A program made the translations under genes and the position numbers. Source: Dipteronia dyeriana (Eukaryota > Streptophyta > Magnoliopsida > Sapindales > Sapindaceae). Taken from it: DNA of 64,000 nucleotides. Positions 55,562-64,000 of this stretch are shown here, one piece after another. The stretch is taken from the NCBI GenBank assembly GCA_032871835.1, contig CM065296.1, positions 54,837,288 to 54,901,287 on the forward strand, in the 5' to 3' direction. Under the pieces are notes generated by a model. The model worked only from the letters and a program-made list of their open reading frames with translations. It made no database searches and was not told where the DNA came from. How positions within the stretch are numbered: the stretch's first letter is position 1; every line of letters begins with the position of its first letter.

Positions 55562-56135
55562 TTACATAATTTCGGCTAGGCTAAGAATTTCTTTTTGAGA
55601 GAATTCGGCCACCATAGAATTTTGAGAGAGAAAAATTGTTTTTGCACTAGAACAAAATTCGATCAACTTATAGAAATAGTGTAAAGATTCGACAAAGAAG
55701 AAAAGGAAGAAAGAACGTTTAGTTTTCGATAGTGCACTAGTATCCTTTACATTAAAAGGTTTTGTGTACAACATCGAATCAATGTTCACGCGAGTTTCAA
55801 TCAAATTGATTGATAATTCACAATTGACCTAACTTTTTTGTTTTTTCTTCTTGGAGGATTATTGTGACTAACAAAGAGAAAGATTTTATTTGTTTCCATC
55901 CTCAGGTATACAATTTAAAGAAAGGGAGCCCACACTCCTAGGTGATACACGTTATTGATTGGATTGGAAGATCTTGCGGATTCAATTCGACGCTAGTTCA
56001 ATCGTCATGAGAAAAAGGTACGATACTTTTATGTACATCAATTAATCTAGGGTTAAGGTTTTTTCTTTTAAAGGGAATTGTTTAAAAATATACTAAACCA
56101 GAATTTCACGCTTCCGTTGTGCGATTTTCCCTACA
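55288..56135 (+). repeat. Copia family-1 LTR, right part (copy C)
   Basis: It runs from TATTGAGTTGGATTAGGAGTC to the LTR end GATTTTCCCTACA. It overlaps the left part (50383-50482) by about 95 bp, so the two parts are not simply one LTR split by an insertion; a deletion between the two LTRs of one element explains it. It contains an expanded (AT)n at 55505-55558. Confidence 0.88.
55505..55558. repeat. (AT)n microsatellite in LTR
   Basis: A long AT run with one early interruption, at the same LTR position as 197-236. Confidence 0.95.
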
Positions 56136-56560
56136 TCAAAAATGCTATCTAGCTATCATGGTCTCTAGATTTGACGGCAATTATACTTTTACACTCAGAC
56201 CCTTCATGGGGGTGGTAGCCTGACCAAGGCATCAGGAATGCTATCTAGCTATTATGGTCTCGAGATCTGGATGGAAACTATGCTCTTACACTTAGACCTT
56301 TATTGGGGTGGCAGCCTGACCAAGGCATCAGGAATGCTATATAGCTATCCTTGTCTCGAGATCTGGATGGCAACTATGCTCTTACACTCCCGGCCAAGGC
56401 ATTAAAAATGCTACCTAGCAATCCTGGTCTCGAGATCTGGATGTCAACTACACTCTTACACTCAGACCCTTCTTGACGGGAGGTGGTGCCTGGCCAAGGC
56501 ATCAAGGAAGCTATCTAGCTCTCTTTGGTTCATGGTGATCATGGCAAATTTATTCGTAGA
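56136..56560 (-). repeat. Tandem repeat of Tat-2 element 3' region, about 96-bp unit
   Basis: AATGCTATCTAGC starts at 56141, 56237, 56333, 56407 and (as GAAGCTATCTAGC) 56507; each unit then has GGTCTCGAGATCTGGATG, ACTCTTACACTCAGACC and CCTGACCAAGGCATCAGG. Spacings are 96, 96, 74 and 100. It lies just past the end of integrase of the minus-strand element, the same place as the array in the first Tat element. Confidence 0.9.
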
Positions 56561-56729
56561 GAATGCAGTCGAAGATAGAGAAATAGCTCGTGGAGAAGAC
56601 AATCGGAGATGGAGAAATAGCTCGTGGAGAATACATTCGGAGATGGTGAAATTAATACCAGACTTTATTAATGATCAAGATGGAGTACATTGCTATTGTG
56701 AAATTTATTGATACCTAATGGAGGTATTC

Positions 56730-57720
56730 TGCTAATGAGTCTCTTATCTAGAGATAGAACTTCCTCAAATTATCAGCGTTCTAGGTGTGGTCGATGGGTC
56801 GACCATCCCTGTCTCAAGCTTCTACGATCCATTGTGGACCACTACTTTTACCAGATATGGACCCAAATCTGCTCTTATCTGGGTATTCTGAGTTACTTTT
56901 CTGAGAACCAAGTCTCATTTCTTAAAGCTCCTTACCATGACCTTTCTACTGAAATATTTGGCAATCTTGTTTTGATAAATTGTTACTTTCTTAGCAACTT
57001 GATCTTGTTTCTCTTCCAGAAGGTCTAGACTAGCTCGGAGCTTAACCTCATTGCTCTATGTCTCAAAGGAATTTACTATAAACGAGGTCAATTTATGATT
57101 GATGGGAAGGACTGCTTCAACCTTGAAAGCCTGTGAGTAAGGTGTTCTTCGGTTACTGTCATTTTCATGGTTTGATATGCCTAAAGAACCTCAGGGAGCT
57201 CCTCGACCCATCTTTCTTTCTTCTGCTGTAGCTTCCTTTTCAATAATTTATAAATGGTCTTGTTGGTGGCTTCAACTAAACCATTAGTCCCTAAACCGGG
57301 CATTGTCAAACCACTTGCCCAGGTCGGTGATTACGATGAGAGGGGTGCCGAATCTACAGACCATATTAGTTTTGATAAACTTGGTCATATTCTCCTCTGA
57401 AATCTGGGAAAGAGGTCCCGCTTCAACCCACCTGGTGAAATAGTCGATAACGACTATAGCATGCTTAGCCTGTCTAGGAGCGGTGAGAAGATCAAGTCGA
57501 CTCACTGAATGGCGAAAGGGTATGGTGAATTAATTGAGGACAACCGTTCATGAAGAAGGTAGTTCAGGTTTGAGGTTCTCTGGCATGGTTTGCAAGATCG
57601 AACAAACAACTTTGTATCTTGGTTAATTGCTGGCCAATAGTATTCTATAGGAAGCACCTGATAAGCTAGAGCGCCTCCACCGATATAGTTCCCGCAGTCT
57701 CTTGAATGGACCTCCTTCAA
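56730..57720 (-). pseudogene. Tat-2 integrase, minus strand
   Basis: Minus strand from 57720: zinc part HSRDCGNYIGG ... CKPCQR (second His of the pair lost, Tyr instead), then a frameshift, core HAIVVIDYFTRWVEAGPLS and VITDLGKWFDN (57505-57284), then NGLVEATNKTIYKLLK (the Glu position, about 57280-57230), and a decayed C-terminal part with VLRKVTQ near 56880. Frames change repeatedly. The family is Tat-like but clearly different in sequence from the 26009 element. Confidence 0.85.
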
Positions 57721-57989
57721 AGCCTAGCTAGCATCGTGAGGATGTAGACAATGAAGCAAATGAAAGGATTTTCCCCTGCTATAAAGGTACTCGTCAACCA
57801 GGTAGTATTAGACAGAAATCCTTTTGATTTTTTGAGTTTGATCGGGATCCCTGGGAAGCTTTCCTTCATAGAGATAGATAGCTAATAGGTCCATCCAACA
57901 TAACAGTCATTCAACGAGGCAGATTTCCTTGCCCGCTATTATGCTTGATTGGGAGATCATAAGAAGGGGCACTCACCTAGGTAAGGCTT

Positions 57990-58300
57990 GACCCCCATTT
58001 GCTGTTATCCTTGCTAAGACGTCCGCCCGATGGTTTTATTGTCGGGGTTTCTGCTTAATCTTGAACCCCTTAAACCTTTCCCTAAGTTGGTGGACCAGTT
58101 TCAAGTAGGCAGTCATGTTGTCAAGTTTGCTTGGTAGAGCCAAGTAACTTGGTTAACAATGAGTAATGAGTCACTCTTAACGTGTAAATAGTTTACTCCG
58201 AGTTTGATGGCCACTTTCATCCCTGCTAAGATGGCTTCGTACTCTGTTCATTATTGGTTGCTTTGAACTTGAACCTAAAATAGTGGTAACATTCCGTCCT
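57990..58300 (-). pseudogene. Tat-2 second RNase H (aRNH), minus strand
   Basis: Minus strand reads FKFKATNNE (58262-58236), then, after a one-base frame change, MKVAIKLGVNYLHVKSDSLLIVNQV and, after another, LVHQLRERFKGFKIKQKP and RADVLARITANGG. These are the E- and D-bearing blocks of the dual RNase H typical of Tat elements. Heavily broken. Confidence 0.72.
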
Positions 58301-58489
58301 TTCTAGGTCTGTCATGACTATACTGGCTCATCCCCTTGTTTATCCAAATGCTCTATCGGTGTAGAGGATCTAGACATTACAGCCTTTCGGCCAATTGTCG
58401 TTCTTCGAAAGCTTCCCAAGAGTTAGATTTGACATCGTTGGGGTCTCTTCATTTAAGAGGGCGGAGAACTCTGCCACCAAGTCTGCTAG

Positions 58490-59060
58490 GGCCTAAGCCT
58501 TGATTGTTGTCCAAGGCTTGTCTTTCAAATCAAACTAGGTGGGCTCTAAGGCCCATAAGACTAGCCTTCCGGATATGTCTAGCCTTTGTAATAATTGGTG
58601 GAGAAGATGATCTGACACCATTGCCATTTTATGGGATTGAAAATAGGGATAAATCTTCCTTATCGAGTAAACTAGGGTGAATACGAGCTTCTTATAGAGG
58701 AGGTAGTTCCTCTGGGGTTTGGACAGTGCATGACTGATGTAGTAGATAGGTCGTTAGACCCTATCCTCGCATTCTCTAACCAAGGTTCCACTTACAGCTG
58801 TTTCTAACACGGCTAAGTATATCTCTAACTCCTCCCCCGGATTGGTCTGACTAGAAGTGGTAGGCTGGCGAGGCAATTCTTTAAGTCTTGGAAGGCTTAC
58901 TTGCTATCTAGGTCCCATTTCATGTTCTTCCCCTGTTTGATGGCCTTAAAAAGTGGCGACATTTATCAATGGAGCGCAAAATGAACTAGTTAATAGCCGT
59001 TATGCGCCCTGCCAACACTTGAACTTGCTTGAGAGTGGTTGGGGAATCCAAGTTCAGGAT
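58490..59060 (-). pseudogene. Tat-2 first RNase H, minus strand
   Basis: Minus strand reads PIYYISHALSKPQRNYLLYK, LVFTLVYSIRKIYPYFQSHK and LDISGRLVLWALEPT (58760-58530), the standard blocks after RT. Stops interrupt it. The part near RT (58960-59060) is weak. Confidence 0.75.
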
Positions 59061-59063
59061 AGC

Positions 59064-59841
59064 TTAAAACTTTTTCGAGTTTGCCTCTATCCCCCTCACG
59101 TTCACCATGAAACCAAAGAACTTCCCCACAGTCACCCCGAAGGCACATTTGGCAGGGTTCAACCGCATTTGGTTTTTCCTTATTATCTGGAAAGTTTTAC
59201 GAAGATGGTCCTGGTGTTCCTCTGCTTCCCTAGATTTGGTGATCATATCATCTATGTACACCTCCACTGTCTTTCCTATTTCTGGCTTGAATAGCCTGTT
59301 GACAAGTCGCTGGTAGGTGCACCGACGTTCTTGAGGCCGAAAGACATTACCTTATAGCAATAAAGACCCTGACCCATGATGAAGCTTATCTTGTCTTGAT
59401 CGGCGGGGTGTATCATGATCTGATTATAACCCAAGAACGTGTCCATGAAGCTTAGGAGCTTATTTTTGGTAGTGTAGTCCACCAGCTCGTCGATCTTTTA
59501 TAATGGAAATCTATCTTTCGGGCGTGCCCAATTGAGGTCGGTGTAGTTGACACACATGTCCCACTTCCTGTTAGCCTTTGTGACGGTGACCACATTGGCA
59601 ATCCACTCAGGTATCGGGCTTCTCTGATGAAACCAGTTTTGATTAGCTTGATAACTTCTTCATGAACTGCAGTGTTCCTCTCAGTGTTGAAGTGATACCT
59701 CTTATACTTTATGGGTTTGAAGGTAGGATCTACTACCAGATGATAAGCTGCCAGAGATATCGGGATCCCCAACATCTTGTCGTGGTTCCAAGCGAAGATG
59801 TTGTTAAATTCTCGAAGAAGCTTGATCAAACCTTCCTTCAC
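59064..59841 (-). pseudogene. Tat-2 reverse transcriptase, minus strand
   Basis: Minus strand from 59841: LLREFNNIFAWNHDKMLGI, AAYHLVVDPTFKPIKYKRYH, EEVIKLIKTGFIREARY; then frames change to SFMDTFLGYNQIMIHPADQD, LYCYKVMSFGLKN (59482-59276) and the catalytic MEVYIDDMITKSREAEEHQD (59267-59210) with LNPAKCAFGVTVGKFFGF. At least two frameshifts. Confidence 0.9.
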
Positions 59842-60277
59842 TCTTGATTCTACGGTAGCTCCAGCCTTAACTACCTTAGAGAGGTCATCCTCTCTGATTG
59901 GTGTTTTTTCTAACTCATTTATTGGGTGTCCGCTGGTCCATTCCTTGCTTTACTCTTCCTCATCCATTATCAGGGGATCATTCTCTGGATGATCAGTAGG
60001 CTATGCGTCTTCTAGGTTCATTCTAGGTGTTTTTATCTTGGGTTGTTGTGACTTGGGCGAACTGTTTTTCCAGTGTTATTGGTTTTGTAGACACTGTATA
60101 ACATTTTCTGACAGCTTGCTGGTCTTCGTACACCTCGTCTACCTTGTTCCCAACCGAAAATTTTAGGACATTATGGTAGATGGATAAAACCCCCTTAATG
60201 GCTGCCAGGAATGACCTTTATAGTATGACATTGTAGGCTGATGGGATGTCAACCACAATGAAATCCGTCATGATGTT

Positions 60278-60472
60278 TTATTGAAGGGGTGTTGTTCCTG
60301 CGATCACTAGAAGTATCTTCGACCCCACAGGAATGATTGAGTCCCCAGTGAAGTCATAAAGCAGAGTTGTACAGATTTTGTAGCACCACTGCTTCAAGTT
60401 AAGTTTCTCCAGGGTGTCTTTAAAGAGAATGTCTATATTGCTGCCTGTGTCGACAAGCACACGATGGACCAC
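60278..60472 (-). pseudogene. Tat-2 protease, minus strand
   Basis: VHRVLVDTGSNIDILFKDTL carries the DTG active site, followed by GDSIIPVGSKILLVIAG. The stretch 60278-59850 toward RT is an acidic, broken linker. Confidence 0.85.
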
Positions 60473-61299
60473 GCAGTTAGCTATCTATACTGTGATCACC
60501 ATATGATTGTCATGAGGCTATATAGCATTGTAGACGTCTACCTCGGTGAAGATGATTTGGGCAAACTGAGACGGGCCAACAGAGCTCTAGTCTACCTTGA
60601 AGACACCCCGACCTCAATGAATACATGGAATTTTCCTTGCATGGTTCTTTTTATAGTTGTTGGAGGTGCCAACCAGGGTAGGTCCTCTACTAATTGTGTG
60701 TATGACTTGGATCTGTTGCATCAGGTCCTTTTGTTCTCCTTTTCTCTTATTGGCATGGTCCCGGATCTCCACTTGCACCTTTTTTTTGGAATGGATAATA
60801 TCCCTAACCTACTGTAAGAATTCTACCATGTAGCCTATGTTACTAGTGCCTTAATCTGGTTATACAGATATAACACTCTGATTTGTTGTACCCTACATAT
60901 TCATGGAAGTCACAGTACTTATATCGGTTTCTCATGTCTGCCAAAGATTACATAGGTTTTGGCTTCTGGGGTAGCTCCTAGTCCTGAATAGTGAGGTAGA
61001 TTGTCTCGCGAGATGGATTTAACGGGGTATAATGTTCGTAACCACTTTTATCTCATGTTATCGAGGTGGTGACCCTTGGAAGAGGCAACGCTCATGGAGG
61101 GGTTTGCCTTACAGGATACTATTTTTGTCGAGGTTGAGAAGGAAGGAAACAGTACGTCAACTTGTTGTGGGGTTTATTTTGGGTTTCCTGAACTGGCGCA
61201 GGTTTGAGCGCCCCGTTCTTCTGGCGCTTCGCCGCTCTTATATCATCATGCTCTATTTTAACCTTGAGTTGTTCATCAATATCGATCTGCTCGAGAGCC
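60473..61299 (-). pseudogene. Tat-2 gag-protease linker with zinc knuckle, minus strand
   Basis: The minus strand at about 60930-60850 reads NRYKYCDFHEYVGYNKSECY, a CCHC-like nucleocapsid motif of Tat type. The rest is poorly preserved. The plus-strand frames here (60464-60817 and 61032-61328) are shadows. Confidence 0.6.
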
Positions 61300-61848
61300 T
61301 GATCTTAGGCTTCCTAGTAGGTCTCTAGAGGATGCTTAGCGAAAGATAGAAAAAGCTTACCTGCCCATAGGTTCGACGGAAGTTGGCAAGGGTTTCCTTC
61401 TCGGTAAAGACCCTCATCTGGATGATTTCTTTATTAAAACGCTCCACATAAGACCGGAGAGTTTCTCCTCATTCTTGGATCACATATTAAAGGTGTATAG
61501 GATCTTTTAGGTGTTGTTTGACACCCTGGAACTATGAGCAAAAGTCGATTGACAGCTTTGTGAAAGAATCTACGCTACCAGCGGGTAACTTTCTGAACCA
61601 AGTCTTTGCATAGTCGGTCAATGTGGTAGGGAACATCCTGCACATGGCAGCCCGAATAGTATTCTCGACTTCCATCTGCTGGATGAAGCTCTCTAGATGA
61701 CTCAGAGGGTCTTATGTACAAGAGAACTTGTCTGCCAGCATCTTGAATTTTGGTAGGAGCTCGGCTTCCCTGGTTCTTCTGGTAAAGGGGACATTCATTT
61801 CACTCAAAGGATCCTTCTTGGCTTCCTTGTGTTTCCTGTGGAATGACC
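61300..61848 (-). pseudogene. Tat-2 gag capsid part, minus strand
   Basis: Minus strand reads DPLSHLESFIQQMEVENTIR, AAMCRMFPTTLTDYAKTWFR, KLPAGSVDSFTKLSIDFCS, then after stops LRSYVERFNKEIIQMRV. This is the capsid core order of plant gypsy gag. It is cut at 61848 by a copia LTR, so the N-terminus and 5' LTR are gone. Confidence 0.85.
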
Positions 61849-63093
61849 AAAAATTAGTAGATCGGACCTAAGTGAATCATTTGATGATTGTGATTAGGTT
61901 ATGTCTATTGGAGCTTAAATTTAGATAGCCCACCAAGATCCTCAATCCACGCGAATTTGCTTGAAAGAACTGAAATGGAAATTAATTAACTAATTGTTTA
62001 ATTAAAAGTCAAAATCTTTTTCCTAGTAGAAGATTGTCTCCTAGTGTCATATTTTTGTTAATAATATGATAAGTATCAAATACTATATTTGATAAGTAGA
62101 TGAATTATATGAATTTATTTATCTTGTCAAATAAGAAAGTATTTGATTTCTATTAGGACTCTAATTGACAATTGGTCAAATTAGGAAGTTTTTGATTTAG
62201 TCACAATTTAATTATATTTAATAATTGGTTATTGAATAAATACATAATTTGAGTTGGATTAGGAGTCTTGGTGAGAAAAGAATTCTTCTTTGAAAAGGAT
62301 TCTTGGTCACCAAGTAAATCCACCTAAGGAAAGGATTCTTGTCCACCAAGTAAATCCTTATTAGGAGAGCATTAGGTCACTTAAACTAAAGACATAAGGA
62401 ATTCGGCCAACCCTATATAAATTGGGGCAAGGAATTCGGCCACTACATATATGGGATGTAGAATTCGACCAGGCCTAAGTCTTTAGTTAAGAAGACAAAT
62501 TCAGCCAATGCAATTATTCTAAGGAGAAAATTTGGCCAAGGCAATTTTTCTAAGGAGAAAATTCGCCCAAGAGAGAATTTTGAGTTTAGAGAATTTGGTT
62601 CTTACTCTAGATAAATTCGTCAAACTTTAAAGATTGGTGTGTGAAAATTCGGCAAAGAGGAATAGTAAGAAAGGACGTTTTGTATTCAATAGTGCACTAG
62701 TAGCCTTGACATTAAAAGGTTTTTTTCACAACATTAAATCTAGGTTCACCAAATTGATTGATAATTCACAAGTGACCTAACGTTCTTTGTTTTTCTTCTT
62801 GGAGGATTATTGTGGCTATCAAAGAAAGAGATTTTGTTTGTTTTCATCCTCAGATATACAATTTAAAGAAAGGGAGCTCACACTCCTAGGTGATTCACGT
62901 TCATGATTGGATTGGAAGATCTTGCTGATTCAATTCGTCGTTAGTTCAATCATCAAGAGAAAAAAGCTACGATACTTTTAATATATGTCAATTAATCTAG
63001 AGTTAAGGTTCTTTCTTTTAAATGAATTTTTTTAAAATATATCAAACCCTAATTTTATGCTTTCATCGCGTTTTGAACCAATTTTTCCCTACA
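61849..63093 (+). repeat. Copia family-1 LTR, 3' part (copy D)
   Basis: It begins inside the LTR (AAATTAGTAGATCGGACCTAAG) and runs to the end CAATTTTTCCCTACA. It carries at least seven AATTCGGCCAA-like motifs between 62398 and 62655. The left end is a truncation against Tat-2 gag. Confidence 0.88.
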
Positions 63094-63215
63094 CTTCCAC
63101 CCCTAAGAAAGGTCTCGAGCATAGTTGTCATCCAGATGTCGAGACCAAGAAGGCTAGATAGCATTCCTGATGCCTTGGTCGGGCTACCACTGCCAGGAAG
63201 GAGGGATGATCTGAC
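63094..63215 (+). repeat. One Tat-2 tandem unit, plus orientation
   Basis: GTCGAGACCAAGAAGGCTAG and ATAGCATTCCTGATGCCTTG are the reverse complement of the units at 56136-56560, so the sequence from here on belongs to a Tat-2 element in plus orientation. Confidence 0.8.
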
Positions 63216-63779
63216 AAGAAAAGATATTCTAGGATCCACTATGTACCACAATAGAATATCTTTAACAACTTGTTCTCCATGTTTGCCTAAATTTCTACTT
63301 TATCTGAGCACAGTTATGAGAGCCCGCTTTGGAGGCTATGGTTGAAATACCACAAGTTAAAGATACGGGAAAAGTCGACAAATACCTTTCAAGGGGACTA
63401 CATGCCAAGGCTGACAACACATAAAATTCTACCCTGCTAAACTTATCGAATTTAAGGTCAGTAGCTGCCAGTTTAAGTTAAGTTAGGATATCCTGGAATG
63501 TTACACCTAGATCGAGGCCAGAAGTACATCAAGGAGTACTTGACCAAGTTAAAGATTCATAAGCAGGAATCAGTCAGAGTAAGCATGGCAGAAATCATAA
63601 CCAACTCTCATTAATAACGACAAGGGAGCCTATTCCATCTTAAGGCTACATACATCAAACAGGGAGCCCAACCTCTGGTTCCGGGAAACATCTATAATAA
63701 GAAGTAAAAATAACTGGTCATGAGTAAAGTGGGGTACCCACCCCCCTTTCCGGACAATCAAGACAGGTCATAAAGAGAT
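63216..63779. other. Probable Tat-2 3' region, no clear coding
   Basis: Position after the tandem unit suggests the 3' region of a plus-oriented Tat-2 copy. I see no domain. The plus-strand frame at 63022-63345 straddles LTR and repeat and is not a gene. Confidence 0.45.
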
Positions 63780-64000
63780 TATGTCAAGCTTCGGTATCCT
63801 CCTAGTTCCCTCCAACTGCTCCTCCTTCCTGCTGGCCTCTGCCTTCCTCCCCTCCTTCCAATTATTGATCGGCCTGGTTATACTCTCCTGCCACTTTTTC
63901 TTCTTAGGGCTGCCCGTCTGATTGCTGTCTAGCATGGTCTTTCTCTAAGACTTTGTTAACCAAAACCATAACTTTAGAGGGAATGGCCGTATCCTGAGAG
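63780..64000 (-). pseudogene. Possible end of a Tat-2 antisense gene, minus strand
   Basis: The minus strand reads a coding-like, Gln/Gly/Glu-rich sequence with stops: KVMVLVNKVLEKDHARQQSD and EGGEEGRGQQEGGAVGGN. In the first Tat element the antisense gene's 3' end occupies the same place, downstream of the tandem array. The match is positional, not by sequence, and the window ends here. Confidence 0.4.

Noticed and set aside
63022..63345. Plus-strand 107-codon frame as a gene
   Set aside because: It runs from a copia LTR end into a Tat-2 tandem unit, so it is a chance frame.
1..64000. A novel defence, biosynthetic or secretion gene cluster
   Set aside because: All protein-like signals resolve to retrotransposon or LINE domains or to low-complexity frames; nothing supports a cellular operon or pathway.

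Overview
The window is a stretch of plant nuclear heterochromatin. It is AT-rich and carries only plant-type mobile elements: Ty1/copia and Ty3/gypsy (Tat, Athila-like and chromovirus lineages), an L1-type LINE family, small inverted-repeat transposons, and simple repeats of the TA and TAA type. I see no intact host gene, no tRNA or rRNA gene, and no bacterial or organellar gene. The lineages fit a flowering plant; the species cannot be read from the sequence.

Layout. 1-3938 is a deleted copia element (half a 5' LTR, RT-RNase H, complete 3' LTR). 4062-4951 is a reverse-strand solo LTR of a Tat element with a perfect 5-bp target duplication. 4957-13440 is AT-rich DNA holding one broken transposon-like reading frame, a degenerate tandem repeat, a three-copy diverged dispersed repeat and a MITE. 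13475-15953 is a solo copia LTR with a perfect duplication, sitting in the arm of a foldback element that continues to about 17168. 17170-20937 holds a LINE 3' end, a second MITE, a 746-bp terminal-inverted-repeat element and microsatellites.

20938-45055 is one nested stack. A plus-strand LINE tail with an 18-bp target duplication converges on a minus-strand LINE of the same family. That second LINE is split by a solo copia LTR (22062-23794) and by a Tat element (26009-44837, duplication AATAC on both sides, with LINE coding sequence continuing across it). The Tat element has gag, protease, RT, two RNase H domains and integrase in sense, a tandem repeat, and an antisense gene with two recognisable GT-AG introns. 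Its 3' LTR is split by a younger chromovirus (37187-44245) in the unusual arrangement partial-internal / LTR / internal / LTR.

45060-64000 is a second stack built on the remains of another Tat-like element family (tandem repeats 56136-56560, pol and gag on the minus strand 56730-61848, plus-oriented 3' remnants 63094-64000). Copia LTRs of the first family interrupt it in both orientations, including a head-to-head pair 23 bp apart. An Athila-like element lies in one of these LTRs; its protease joins integrase in frame with RT and RNase H missing.

All coding regions carry stops or frameshifts, so nothing here looks autonomous. The strongest observations are structural: exact nesting supported by target duplications, the spliced antisense gene in the Tat element, the truncated tandem dimer of the chromovirus, the long LTR foldback, and LTR-internal repeats that vary between copies of one family. 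I did not find a convincing new cellular system.
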